DNA of 64,000 bases from Apiospora phragmitis (lineage: Eukaryota > Ascomycota > Sordariomycetes > Amphisphaeriales > Apiosporaceae). Position numbers and translations under genes: made by a program. The DNA is taken from positions 2,708,501 to 2,772,500 of the forward strand of contig JAQQWL010000006.1 in the NCBI GenBank assembly GCA_038363925.1. Direction: 5' to 3'. The notes under the pieces were generated by a model that saw only the letters and a program-made list of their open reading frames with translations, was not told where the DNA came from and ran no database searches. This document shows positions 12,601-25,106 of this stretch, in pieces. Every line of letters begins with the position of its first letter. The stretch's first letter is position 1.

Positions 12601-15600
12601 CAACATGTAGCACAGCGTCCGTTTTCTCACCCAATCGGACAAGTTGAAGCAACTACTGTACGGATACATTCTCTCGCCTATAATATCGATAACATGGATC
12701 TTGTGCCGATGTCTCTCTCTTTTTTGTTTGTTTGTTAGACGTTGCTTATTTACCCGCTTCTTTCTGCCCAGCGAACATGTTTACTTTTAGAAGTTGGGAC
12801 AGGTTCGATGCTCACCGTGGACCTTATCGCGAGCCGCTTTAAGGCTCGCGATGCTCCAGAATGGCGTGTAACGGCGGGATAGATGCTGTAGTGATGTGAC
12901 GCTGACCTTGAAATTCACTTATTAACCTTGAACCATGGTTCGCTCGTTCGTGGCCTCTCACCGAACGGGGAAGAAGAGCCGAGCACGGCTGTGACTGTAT
13001 GTGTATGATCAGAAATTCTACCGAAGGAGACCTTATTGCGGGGGCTGCAGCGTGTCTTCCTCTTCCTTCGCTCGTTTCCCATGGCCGGTCACTTTGAACC
13101 AGACAAGGACTGGTGCTTGCCGGCAGAAGTCCAAGTTGACCTTCTGAAAATAGGTTAATTCGTATGCCGTGAAAGCGGGCCATGTTAAGACGAGAGTAGC
13201 AGGCAGGTCCGAAGGTAGTCCCATATTGTTTTTGTGAAGCTGAGGTGTGTCTAGCATGTGCCCACCTAAATCAAATTAGCGCGCGGGGTTTACCGCCGCG
13301 GTTTGGGACTCGGGCTCTGGAATTTTCTCAACTGTCGACGTTAACCAACTGTAAGATGATACCTAGAACCTTGATCCAGGTCCCGGTCCGGTCCAATGGG
13401 TCCATCGAGGTGCCGCGGTTTTATGAGCTATGATAGATTTCATCACCGTATTCTGGAAGTTGAAGCATGCATTGATGTACAAACTGACAGCTCTGAAATC
13501 ATATACACTACGGAGTACCTACCTACTATGATATAGCTGCTACCTGACAGAGAGAAGGAACATTTTTCTCGTTACTGCAGGGCATGTACGTATAATCGAT
13601 TGGCTATTAATCTATCTGCCCCATGCATGAGACTCAAGCACTCGATCGCGAAGTTGCTGGCCAGATTATTTCACCATTCGGTGTTGGAGATGTTGCCCCC
13701 TCTGGCTTCCCCGCATACTACAGTATCCTTTTCTACTTTACCCATGAGGTTAATATGGAAATGAGAGACGGGTGAATATATTGACCTTGTCGGCTTGGAT
13801 ACAAAAAAGCATCGAAATTATCTCATGATATTCCAATGAAGCATCATCAGTACTTTTACATGAGGAACCCAGCCCGTGAGAAGGTGAGGGTATTTTCGAT
13901 GCAAAGGATCCATTGATCATCAGGCGAATTAGATTACCTGCATCGGCTCTTCATCAATATCTAGGAACCGGCTTCCTACAGATCTCAGCACCCGCTTGGC
14001 CCTATGTGCGACTCCCACCCAGACGGCCACGACTTAGCGGATGGGGCATGTGACAACCTGCAATAACGGCCTGCTCCTAATTTCTTTTGGCCGCGCCCAA
14101 GCCCGCCCCGAGTTTGGAGCCGGGCATCGCTTAAGCAGGCAAAGGGTTTTTTGTCTCAACCTTGCCGACATTGAATGCGCAGTAGGTCATATCATAAGGT
14201 ATTATACATTAAGTATGTAGTGGACGTACATAGCCATGTTATTGTAGGTGCGGGCTCGCACCACCTAGCCGAGCAAGCACAGGACTCCACACGGCAGTTG
14301 TCCGTTGTCTGTGGCATGATCGACAACGTGTTTCGATTGGCTAGGTTGGATTCATCTGGTCTCAAAAAGTAACCTGCCGCCCATCTTTCGCTTCCTGCTT
14401 ATGCTTATCTGCGGCTACTGGCTAGAGATGAAGTACGACCTGAAGGTTGCTTCCGCAATTTTGCGACGACTGGGCACAACCCACTGGAGGTGAGGTGGAA
14501 TTGCAGCTAATACGGGAACATCTACACACTGCTACTACGTAGTGATGGATATGGATGACTGCTAAGAACATTCGACGAACTATAGATAATCAAAGGCTAT
14601 CACAGCTGTGAACTAGCCGTGCCAATTGGGAACCACTGTAGCGTTGACCGACTCCCGAGAACCATTACCAAAGCTCCTAGGTTACCTGAATCAGTGGGAT
14701 GCAGTACGGGAGATTTCAGGACTGCAGACAGTAAGGTAGCTCTGCTGGTGACGACGTGAAAAGGGCCCTCCAACCAATGCCAAAGCTCCCAAGGCTCCCT
14801 AGGCCCCCGGTGTAAATCGTGCCAGGGCGTGCTGTGCTCCTCCGACTCTACCACGGTCCATCCTCGGCTGGGGCCTGTCGGTACCGTTTCGAGTACAGCA
14901 TCCAGTGTAAAGTACGCCATGGGAACAGACTAACCTCGGGTTTATCGCTGCGTTGTGCCATTGTTGGGCTTTCTATGGTCCCGAATCATGCAATCTTGCG
15001 ATTCTACAAGGACCTGCGGATTCGGGCAAGGTGCCGGCCGGGCCCTGGATGCTAACTTGTCGGGGAACCGAACCCAACGCATTGAGCATGAAGATGAAAT
15101 CGGGAGCATGTTTGGTGTCAAGAGGCGAAAAAGAAAGCGTGGGAGTGACGAAATGGGCTGCGTCTGCCTCGTCTATCTCAGCTTCCCTCATCCCGGTGCA
15201 TGATCAAGCTATTATAGCTGCCATTGGGCTATAAGCCCAGTTGTTCGGGACTGAGACAGGAGAGCAGAAAAACGTGGAGAAGGGCTATAAGAGCGGTGTT
15301 ATAGTCGCAGCTGGCAGGGGACGGCGGGGAAGCCGGCTCGGCCGTTGGCTGCCAACTGAAATGGCTCCAGCGTCCACAGAGGGCAACCCAGCAGGGCACC
15401 CAGGGCACCCCACCCGCTGGAAAGACGGGACGGCAAACGGTTGAGACCGCTAGCCTCGAAAAGACCAGACGAACAGGACACTAAAAAGCTAAACGGCTAC
15501 GGAGTAGGTTCCAGGTCAACCAGGTCAAACCAGGTGGAAATATAGTGCTCTGGCACTACTACCATCCAACCAACGTATGGACAAGCCGCCCGACCGACTT

Positions 15601-15660
15601 AGAAAGACTCGGGACCTCATACGACCCTGATCCGACCAACACGGCGACTTGGGAAGAAAC

Positions 15661-15717
15661 ACGACGACGATAGCGACGACGACGACGACGACGACCACCA
15701 CCACAACCACCACCATA
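15661..15717. repeat. Trinucleotide microsatellite (CGA)n then (CCA)n
   Basis: A run of GAC/CGA triplets passes directly into CCA/CAA triplets. On the minus strand it reads as a long Val run in a frame with no other protein-like character, so I treat it as non-coding. Confidence 0.8.
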
Positions 15718-16355
15718 CCAAACCGGCAGGAGGGTCTTTTGTTTGAAGGCGCAATCTCTGTCTGTCCCAAATTTCCAAGAGCACCGCCAAGGTTCAAATC
15801 ACACAAGTTGGCAGGCTAGCACGCAAGTAGCAATAGTCCCGCCAGACGCTTCACCGGGTTTCCGCGGTCATGACAAGGACAACGCCTGCTTTGGCAATGA
15901 CTTACATTACCTACATACATACTACCACTTGTACCCATGGTGGATCAATGCTACCTATCCACGTTGTCGCGAACGTTGACATTCCATTGCTGCTACATAC
16001 TCCAAACTAGATCGTCGCAACTCGCGGCTGTCAGTCATCGGTCCAATCCTGGTGGAACTGGAGCAGGCATTGCCGTCTGAACTTTTGCCCTGGGCTTTTT
16101 CAGCCCTCTTCTTGCAGCAGCCGGGATCCTTCGCTCTTTGCAGTAGTATAGTCGCTGCATGTATGTATGTATGTCTGTCTGTGACGGGATAACCCCGTCA
16201 GCTTGTTCCAATCGGCTTACCACAGACCACCACTTCTTGTTGATCTGCTCCAGCATTGTGAATGTGGAAGCCATAAGGTGGCGGCGCGCGGTCAAGCCTC
16301 GGCACTTGGAAACCATTGATGAAATCGACAAGACTCCTCCCCCCCCTTCCCCCTC

Positions 16356-16372
16356 CTCTCTCTCTCTCTCTC
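16356..16372. repeat. (CT)n microsatellite
   Basis: Eight to nine CT units follow a C-rich tract. No gene is associated with it. Confidence 0.8.
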
Positions 16373-17525
16373 ATATCTTCAGGTGATCGAAGGCGCCGAA
16401 GACGTTCGAGGCTGCATAATGGGTCAGGCCCGGCTGCCCCACAGCTTTCTGTTTCACTCGTCGTCGGTAGGATTTCTAGAGCAGCAAATCCGGGTTTGGT
16501 CATGGGTGATGCACCTGAATCAATGCTGCGCGCGCCTATCGATTTCAAGCCCTTCTCAGACTGGAGCTTCCTTGTGCGGTGCGGTTGGGCACCATCACCC
16601 TGCAAAGCTCCCTACGAATCTCCCAAAGACATGGTATGGTGTACGCTAGGCATGTAGGATGTAGGATGTAAGTGCCTAACCTGGTAAAGGCTCCCTCTAG
16701 ACTTTACGTGGTACACATTCGCTCATCGAAGGATGGTCACTATCGTGGCTTACCACACCTCTAGAGCATGATGATGACTTCATACAGACTGCACACACGC
16801 ACCGGCTTGGGCGTTGCAGCGAGGCCATATATAGGCACGCTTCCATACCCTGAATGAGGAAAGTGGTGCTGATCATACGTAGGGCAGGAATCCAGCAGCG
16901 ACCAACTTACACGACAAGTAAGGTACTTTCAAAAGCCTGGCTGTACCCCACGGTTTCTGCAAGGACTCTCCCTTTAATACTCAATACGAGTCTCCCGAGT
17001 CTCCACGGTAAGCACCTTCGCCTCGTCTAAGTACATGCCGAGCAAGGAGCACGAGGAAGCATGGGCGTTGCCTGTCATGCGAGACTATACTTGTCCATAC
17101 CTTGCAGCGCCTACAAAATTTGCTTACACACATACGTACTATCGGAGGCTGTGGCTCCTCTCTTCTCCACAGATGCGCCTATGGATCTCCTGTATGGATG
17201 TCTGTAGGTAAGTTAGTCGCCGAGCCCAGGTTATGCTGTGCGCATGATGCTCGACACATACATACACAAGTAGGCGTATGCGTGTGGGCGTACCCGGTCC
17301 AACTTCGGACAGACACAACGACAATGCATGACATGGCCGCGTACGTACAGGACACCCCATTACCGAAGCCTCCGTGAACCGACTTGCGTCTGGTCCACGC
17401 CCACGCATGCATCCTGACGAGGTGGTTTCCCGAGATGAACAAGGACTGTGCCACCGGTTTCTCGTCTAACCTAATTGCCGTCTGTCTGTCTGCAAGCAGC
17501 TATACCAAGGGGAAGCTAAAATGAT

Positions 17526-17546
17526 AGAGAGAGAGAGAGAGAGAGA
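17526..17546. repeat. (AG)n microsatellite
   Basis: About ten AG units in intergenic DNA, followed by a purine-rich stretch. Confidence 0.8.
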
Positions 17547-18632
17547 AGGAAAGAAGGGCGAGAGCCGGACAAGGCTGCTTGTCTGCTCGCCTGCCTCACT
17601 GTCATATCAGCATACCCCACGGGGAGAGCCTCGAGTCATACAATACAAACACAACCCCATTTCGGCCTCACTCCTTTCAGTCTTTTCTTTTTGGGGCACT
17701 ACTCACATCAGCCGCATGCTGCCAACCGTTACTTTTAAGGCTCTAGCCGCACTATTTCGGAACCAGTCATGGCTGCCTACCCTCCGGAGAGGTCTAAATA
17801 TAGGAAAGCCGGTGCGACTTCCGTAGTTCGCCCCTGGCATCACCCTTTCCGCCGACTGTCCTCTTGGAGGCTTACACCTCAGAGGCCCGAAAACATACCC
17901 TGTGACACCCTCGAGAAGTATGCGGTACCCTGCCATTTCGTGTAGCGAACGCAACGCAACGTCTTGGTACCCAGTCAACTTCCCTGCTTCAGCGACTGCA
18001 TGGAAACATAAGCTGGAGGTGACGGCAAACCATGTATCTGACATGAGTTGAATCGAGTGTGCTTTCATCGATGTTTGGCAAGCATGTACGTCACCGAAGA
18101 TCTCCTGGGGAACTTGCACCTGGCTCATCGCACGTATATGAGTGGCGCACCCTCAGGAATGCATAGCTTTCGGTTGACACTGGATATGAATCGTCCAGAG
18201 CTCTAGAACATTGAGAATGGTCAACATCGTATAGGTTGGTGAAGGGAAATGGTACAAGCAACCAATGGCAGTTCATCCACCCCTCTATGCTTCCTCGCAG
18301 TGACACCCACTCAGTTGCTGAGGCGAAGCCGAGAACACTCTCTAGACAGGTAGCTAGGCCACGAATCAACCACCGAATGAGGTCGCCAGGTATCCAAACG
18401 CCAATTCTACAGGCGCATCCCCTCACAGTAGCTGGCGGCGTGGCGGATATCGCCACAATAGTGAGACCCGCCACCCCTTTCATCTCTTACTTGCAGTAGA
18501 TGATGTGGATACGAGTCTATTAGCAGGAATTAGAAAAAGGGGGGATGGAGTCACATACCCTGTCCTCCTACCTACTTTGTGGCTGTAGAAAGGGACTACT
18601 GTCAGTCTTTTCAAGCACAAGACCGTATGAGA

Positions 18633-18688
18633 GAGAGGGATAGAAAGAGAGAGAGAGAGAGGGAGGGAGAGAAAGGGGGGGGGGGGGG
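18633..18688. repeat. Purine tract: (GA)n followed by a run of 14 G
   Basis: A GA-repeat segment ends in a 14-base G homopolymer at 18675-18688. Such a run is prone to length error in any sequencing method and could form G-rich secondary structure. Intergenic. Confidence 0.8.
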
Positions 18689-19948
18689 AATGCCTCGGCT
18701 CCGCTTATTACCCTACTCCATCGACGTGTATATTATATATTTTGCATTACCCTGGGTACCGAACCAGCCTTTCCTATGCCGTTAACTCTAGTATATCGTA
18801 CAAGTGCTGCCTGCTGCCTTATGGGGAAAATACAGGTGTTGATGCAGGCCGCCCTATACAGTATCAACAAGACGCAGACCTAGCACACACATCATGCATG
18901 TCTTCTGGCATAAACACGACACCGTTCAACCTTGTGAGGCGTCCGGCATCCACATAAGCCGAGTTGCCACGGACCGAGAACAAAGCATCATATCATGTAC
19001 ATATAGTGACAAGCCGGTCAAGTGGATGACAGACACACTTACGAGACTGTGAGACTCAGCCAGTTCATAAGCGAGGCCATATTAAGATAGAAATACATAC
19101 ATACAGCTGTCACCTCCCAGTACTATCTGAAGAACACTTTCTCTATATACTTAACTAAACCTGCGCAGAGAACCCCAGACGACGAACGAAGTATGTGAGG
19201 CCATGTGCATATGTCTTACACACAGGTCGGAACCATCTCTGGCATCATCACCGTGCTTCTTGATGATTAACCCTTCATCAGCGACTCAACCGTGGACATA
19301 CTGCCACGCCATGATCAAACAGGACGAACGATCCTACCGCGCGAGTTATTGATGCGACCCGGTTGATAGACTTTGGTGCAGGATGTTTCAATTAGACAGG
19401 CGAGATTATAGATCTATGCTATCCTACCCATCCTCTTGCGGATACAGTATTGAAATATAGAGAAGAAGAAAATGGTATATATCCGTTTCCCAATCATGAT
19501 AGCTAGCCAAAAGTCCCCCTTCCCCTCTCCTTTGTGCCCCTATTCCCACTTCAAAAAGCAAACTCCCGGAGCTATAACGCCACATACATGCTATACCAAA
19601 CAACTTTCCCTCCAGCTCGCGGCTCCGAAACAGAGACAACCTAGACTTGCAACAAGCTCTATTGTATGGTAGCAACTGGGTCATTTATTTGCTCAGTCAG
19701 ACATGAATAGAATGTTTGCCTCTTGTCGTCAGAAGGTGATGGCCGGATATGCCCTGGGGCATAGCTCGTTTCCGCAGTTTCGCGTGAAAGGGCCCCATAA
19801 CCCACAAGCCTCTGGCAACCAAAAGAGTATGCGCTCGGATAAACCAGGTATCGCTATCGGGATCCAGTATGTCGATCACAATGTACATCCTTTCAACGAA
19901 AGTCCACAGGATGAGAACCGACGGCTAGCTCGACGACGTACGGAGAAC

Positions 19949-22233
19949 TCAAAACATTCCCCTTCCGCTCGCCAGCCGCACAAAGCTATACGGCACGTTT
20001 TGGCCAACCAGAAGCCTCAATGTCTCGACGGTTGTAAAGGCCGTAGAGTCCGCGACGCCATAAGCCGCAAAGCCGCTCTGCTCCGCCACAATTCCGGGAT
20101 CCCCTTTTCGCGGTCCATCGGCCAGGTCCAGGAACACTTTATGTGTATTTGGGGATGGTGACCCCTCGATCCCCAAATACGCGAAGCAGCATGCCGACAA
20201 TATTGCTCTTGTCGGGACTTAAGGGCAGAAACGACGACGAAAGGGCTGGCCTCATCGCCTACCATGCGCGCACGCTGCAGGCTCTCGAGGCTGTTGAAGG
20301 GTTCGATATCCATGCCTCTCGCAAGCGAGAATGGTGTCTTGAACCCAACCGTGTAGACTTTGCCTATCTTCAGGGCTTTGAGCGCGTAGATTGTAGATGC
20401 GGCATCATCGGAACTCGAGCCTAGAACCAAGGCGGTACGGCCGAAGTAGGCCGAAGGGGCCAGATCGCGTGTCAGTGTACTCAGTATACCACGCCAGCTT
20501 GCGTTATCCAAGGTGATGATGGAGTTAGGGGGCAAGCCGGAGTTCGCGATCTGATGCCCCCCAGAGAAATTCGAATCGCCACGCCGGCTGGGACTCGAGG
20601 GGATGGAAGCCGGCGCCGAGACAGGGGTCGAGCTTGCTCCCGAGCGTACGACAATGGTGTCGATCATACCGATAACCCGAGCGGCCTCGGTAAGTACTGG
20701 ACCTGAACCATCGCGTAGCCGGGCGAAGAAGGGATTGTTACGCACTAAGCTAGGATAAGGAACAGGTGGGCTCAAGTAGGCACCGCCAAAGGATCTCTGG
20801 TCGCACCACGTTTCGATACCACCCGCTTTGGGATGCCTTTCCACGACAGAGAATGCATGAGGCAAGCCCAGCTCATTGAAACACTTCTCGTAAAATGGCG
20901 CCTGGGGGGTGGCTACACGTGCAGCGGGGGTACTGATGCCGTAAACGCTCCTTTTCGGTAGCTGGCCAAGCAGTGAGAGCGCAGCGTTGATCTCGGATGC
21001 ACTCATCTGACCAGGGGCAGCGATGATGGGAAGCAAAGGATGCGTTATGGGTGTGAACACCTTATTGAGCGTACGCGATAGCTGCCCTGTTTCGCCCATG
21101 TTTACCATGGAAAGGGGCGGTGCATCTGGATATTCTGCTCGTATCTTGGAGCGGAAGTATTCGAGCTCAAAGTTCTCGTTGTGTTCGCTGATGAAAGCAA
21201 TCATCTTGACAATGTCTGCGTATTTCCTTGATTCGAGAAAGACCGATTGAGCCTGAGCCGAAGGCCACTTGAAAGTGCTCGAGAAGTCATGAAATGCGGA
21301 CATAATGCGACTGTTTCCCCTTTGCTCGTGAAGCTTCTGCCGGATAGATTCGGGAAGCCAGACTTCCACGTCAATATATTCCACGCCCCACTGAATCGCT
21401 CGGTATAAGTAATCATAGTACAACCCCGGGTTTTCCATAGGAAAACGGCCGTTTTCCCTAGTACAGCGAGTTGTAAAGATGAGAGGTAACTCTGTCCGCT
21501 GCCGCAGCAGCATGACCTGCTCACCCACATAGCTCAGACTTGGCACTGCCGAGAAGCTGCCGTCATTAAGGGGCTCCTTGAGCAGGTCAACGCGTATCTC
21601 TACAGCATCAGCTCCTACCGTTAGTATGTCTAGGTTCGGAAGAGCTGCGCGCACATCGGGAAAGGTGGTCGAGATAAAATAAGTCCGAGGCTTTGCCATG
21701 AGCTCTTCATGGTGGTTAATTTGGCCGAGGACGAAAGATGTGAACCGTGCCAAGTCCCGACGGAAGAAAGGGGTTTCCGTGTATAGAAACTCGTAGTCGC
21801 ATTGTGATGACAAGACTGTATCTGGAGGCATACCCAGGGCCACACAATGCGCATTAATGACGACCACCAGAGCCTTGTCGCGAGAGGCTATATTCGCTTT
21901 GGCTTTCTCCGCAGGAATACCGACAACATATTCCACATCTGCAGACGTGGCGTTCCGAAAATCCTGTGCCAATCGAGAAGGTTTGCCCAAAACGTCTGCA
22001 AATACTGAAACGATTTGCTCCTGGCCCGATCCATAGACAACGACGGGAATCCTCGTGTCGCCTTGTTGCGGTCCACTCCCGTGCCTAACCCCGTTCGTCG
22101 CAGGCGATTGGGAATGAAGGTCAATCTCCATCTCAACCTCTGGTGCCATCGTTGCCCCAACCATACTCCGGGGACGATGCGTAGTAGGCGTTGGCGTCGC
22201 CTGTAACTGATGAACCGTAGCCATCCTACGCAT
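19949..22233 (-). CDS. Quinate-repressor (QutR/QA-1S)-like protein, degenerate AROM relative
   Basis: Family role: QutR/QA-1S repressors derive from the last three AROM domains and hold quinate-pathway activators inactive. The start is one of two nearby ATGs, 22233 or 22224; no ATG lies further upstream in frame. About 760 residues. A type-I dehydroquinase-like domain is clear: [13 protein letters not shown] start, HDF motif, ADIVKMIAF with the Schiff-base-type Lys, and APGQMS. A shikimate-dehydrogenase-like domain follows ([16 protein letters not shown] in place of the usual Lys-bearing loop, [13 protein letters not shown]ossmann loop). The loss of the Lys loop supports a non-catalytic role. 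The N-terminal kinase-like part has no intact P-loop. Two apparent frame breaks lie near the 3' end: in CCC at 20214-20216 and near the C run at 20151-20154. The family C-terminus ([14 protein letters not shown]) resumes after them and ends at 19949. No quinate-utilisation genes lie nearby. Confidence 0.75.
20145..20180. repeat. Perfect 12-bp inverted repeat inside the repressor-like gene
   Basis: GTATTTGGGGAT (20145-20156) and its exact complement (20169-20180) flank a 12-base loop. It coincides with the second frame break of the repressor-like gene. Confidence 0.85.
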
Positions 22234-25106
22234 GGAAAGCCGTAAGCGTTTCTGACAATGACGCTGCGGGCTAGCCCTCGAAATCCGAGTGGGATCCGCT
22301 AGCACAATCCCAAGCGCGGTATGAGTACAGCCCGAGAATGAATTATCCACGGGTTGTTGCCCACCGTTGAGTCCTAGCTCCAAGAGGTCCAAAAGACTAT
22401 CGCGTATCCAGAAAACACGTTTTATGAACTCAAAGATGAATCTTGCATGACAAAAATGATGGAATGGTCGATGCGGAGTTAGGATTTAGGCCAAATACAC
22501 GACTGCACTTGCTGCGGAGGATGTTGGGGAGAGCGCCGACACTTTGTGACGTGTAGATATCTAGATAAGTGAGAATCTGGGGACCACCAGGGAAGATCGA
22601 CCGGTGGGAACGAACCAGCGGGGGTTAGTGATGGTAATAAATTGTAGACACGACGCCGTCACCAGTCACAAAAAGGTGGGGTGTGAATCGGCCGTCATGA
22701 TCTTCAGTGAATGATGACCTTGCTTGACGTTGAGCGTCCCTTGGACTGTGAAGTCGAGGGAGGTAGTGTTGGCTTGAAGTACAGCGTCGCAAGTTCGAGC
22801 CGTGGAGGGGGCACGACGGTATCGCAGGTAAACGACGAAGTAATACTACCTATAGAAGGCGAGATAAGATAGCTGGCCGGAATAATATGTCTGAGCGGTC
22901 ACAGCTTACTGTTACTTGTCCCCAGGAAGCCGTGGCTATAATTCTTCCAGCTACCAAATCGCTAGGATTCTCCAGGACTTCTCGGTCTCGGCGCAATCGG
23001 GTTGATCGACTGGGGATGAGCCTCTCAGCCCACCTCAGTCAGGCCAGGCTGCCGGGGTCGAAGATGCTCGTGTGAGAGGGGTTGCCGGGGTAGTAAACCT
23101 TGAAACGAAACCTGGTTGTCTTGCTGCTATTTGATGTTGTTTCTTGTTCCCCCTCGAGACCGGATAGTCGGAGATCTGGATCTGAGCTGGCTGTAGGGGT
23201 TTTTCTCTCATTACCAGACCAGAGATAGAGACTGATAGATCTCCCCGTCGCGTACTGGATGGATAAAGTCGGGTAATACCGAAGTCTGCTTAATTGCCCT
23301 GAAGACCCAGGCAGGCTGAATAGGTCAGGTATGAATCAATGGGTGAGGGCGAGCGCATACAAGCAAGCGAATGGTGATTACCTTGCGTTAACGTTTGAAC
23401 GAACCCAATACAGACAGTCCCCAGTTTCCAGTTTCTAGGCCCCCCCCTGTGATTGCACGGCACCTGTAACGCGAATCTGAAAGAAGAGTTCGTGGAGATA
23501 TCCTTGGGGGACTCTGGCTAGCCCGTGGGAAATGTGGTCCGCCACGAGCACGCCAAGCTCAAGGCGGGATAATTCGCCGACGCTTGGAAGGTCGAGGTTG
23601 AGTCGGTCTACATGAGCTGTATACATATATCGTTCCCTTTGCAAAGACGACCTTCATGATATCTGTATAAGGTAGCTGCTAGACTTGGGGAGGAGAATCA
23701 TTTGGCGGTTCTTATGGATGTGATGCCATTCAATACTCGGGTGGATAGTCCCCAAAATTCTAGCTGTGTCCTACCAGATAAGCACGCGAAAAGCCAACCC
23801 CTACCCAGGGAATGGTGGGGCAGGGAAAGCCTGCAGGTGCGCAGCGCACTCTTGCTGGATACATCATGTACAGGTGTCTATCAAAATCAATAGCAAAACC
23901 TTACACAAAACCCTGTATCCCAAGGTCAGACAGGGCTATCAAGAGACGGTATGGTGCTGCAATAGTTCTCGTCCGCTAATTACATACTGAACCTTGGGCC
24001 GGCTTCTGATGGAAGTGTTTCATTTGGAGCCTTTTTGTCTGCCCTTGATTGGGCGTTACATAACCGTAACCCGTCTGGTGGCCGGATAAATTGTTGGCAG
24101 GTTGTCAGCATACGTTGTGAAGGTTTCAGCTCGAGTAATACAGGTTGGAGCAATGCACCTTGTCCCTGACAGGTCTTTTCCTCCAGTCACAACGCTTGCA
24201 TACTTATCAATGTCCCATTGTATGTGCCTTATGCCAGAATGGAGGCACGTACGACCTGTGGGTCTTCTACTTATAGTAATATCGGGCAGACTGTACATTT
24301 ACATTAAGTAAACATCCGATGTCTATTTTATAAGCTGCCTCGTTGTTCGCATCTCAGCAGCAAATGGATATAGCGTGGACGAAATCACCATTTGCGTTCG
24401 TGTCTGGTGTCTCCTAGAAAGGTAACATATACTTGAAATTTGATGTTGCTTTCTGTCCCGCTACTGCATCGGACATTTCTGATGGGACTGAGGGGTCTCT
24501 TTTCAGTGGAGTTGGCTTGGGTAGCTGTCATGATTCCAAAACTTGGGGTCTGCTCGTGCGCCAAGATTCCCGGCCGTCCGCCTTTATTTCTCCGCCAATC
24601 ACCCCTCGGAGTCTACCAGGTTTAAATGAAGAAAGTGACGGTGCGCGATCCCGGTATCCCAAATCTATATACCTTGGGCGTTTTCCGTGTTCCCAACTCT
24701 GCATGTGGATTCTGTATTCTTCACGGGTGCTTTTCGCTTCGGAAAAGACCGATGGGCGGGCGACATCTTCGTCCGAAACATGCTTGCATCGGTCGAGGTG
24801 CCTTTAGAACGATCGACCCATAGTCTGGTAGGTCACATCCCGCAAGCAAGCGAGGAGCTATCTCGATTGCAACCCTGCAGAAGGAATAAATGGAAAATGG
24901 CAGCGGCATGGGACGAGTCAACCTGGCTTTGGCGTAACAATGTCCCATTGCCAGCCTCGGGTTCAGTGCTGGCTTCATATGACGCACCCGGCATGCTCGT
25001 CGGTGCCCAACGAGGTGCCCACGAGCTAAAGTCCACATGATGCATCACTGAATGTCAGGTCGATGTAGAGATGGGGAATGACTTGTGGAATGGCCCCAGC
25101 CCACGC
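22234..25106. other. Intergenic region upstream of the repressor-like gene
   Basis: About 2.9 kb. The left part is the promoter and leader of the repressor-like gene, and the right edge holds the 3' end region of the dihydroorotate-dehydrogenase-like gene. Several open frames of 70-125 codons occur around 24400-25040, but none shows a family motif or splice logic that I trust. Confidence 0.45.

Larger units (their letters stand above)
9624..19948. other. 10.3-kb interval without a recognisable gene
   Basis: No open frame here shows a known family, codon-bias contrast or a consistent spliced structure. The stretch holds several microsatellites (listed separately) and many short TACATAC/TACCTAC-type motifs. 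Base composition is near 50% GC, so it does not look like an AT-rich RIP-mutated transposon graveyard. No LTRs or long terminal inverted repeats were seen by eye. The left edge is the promoter of the Zn2Cys6 gene. Non-coding transcripts or short orphan genes cannot be excluded. Confidence 0.45.

Noticed and set aside
15785..15805. GGTTCAAATC, another tRNA T-loop lookalike
   Set aside because: The five bases on either side do not pair and no anticodon arm is present upstream.
9624..19948. RIP-mutated transposon relics in the 10-kb gap
   Set aside because: Composition is not AT-rich, no stop-riddled transposase or reverse-transcriptase remnants were recognised, and no terminal repeats were seen.
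19703..20161. 152-codon frame on the plus strand
   Set aside because: It overlaps the 3' end of the repressor-like gene antisense and has no recognisable feature.
20140..20230. A short intron explaining the repressor-like frame changes
   Set aside because: The only possible GT-AG segment of about 44-70 bases would delete conserved [14 protein letters not shown] sequence that is clearly coding in its own frame.
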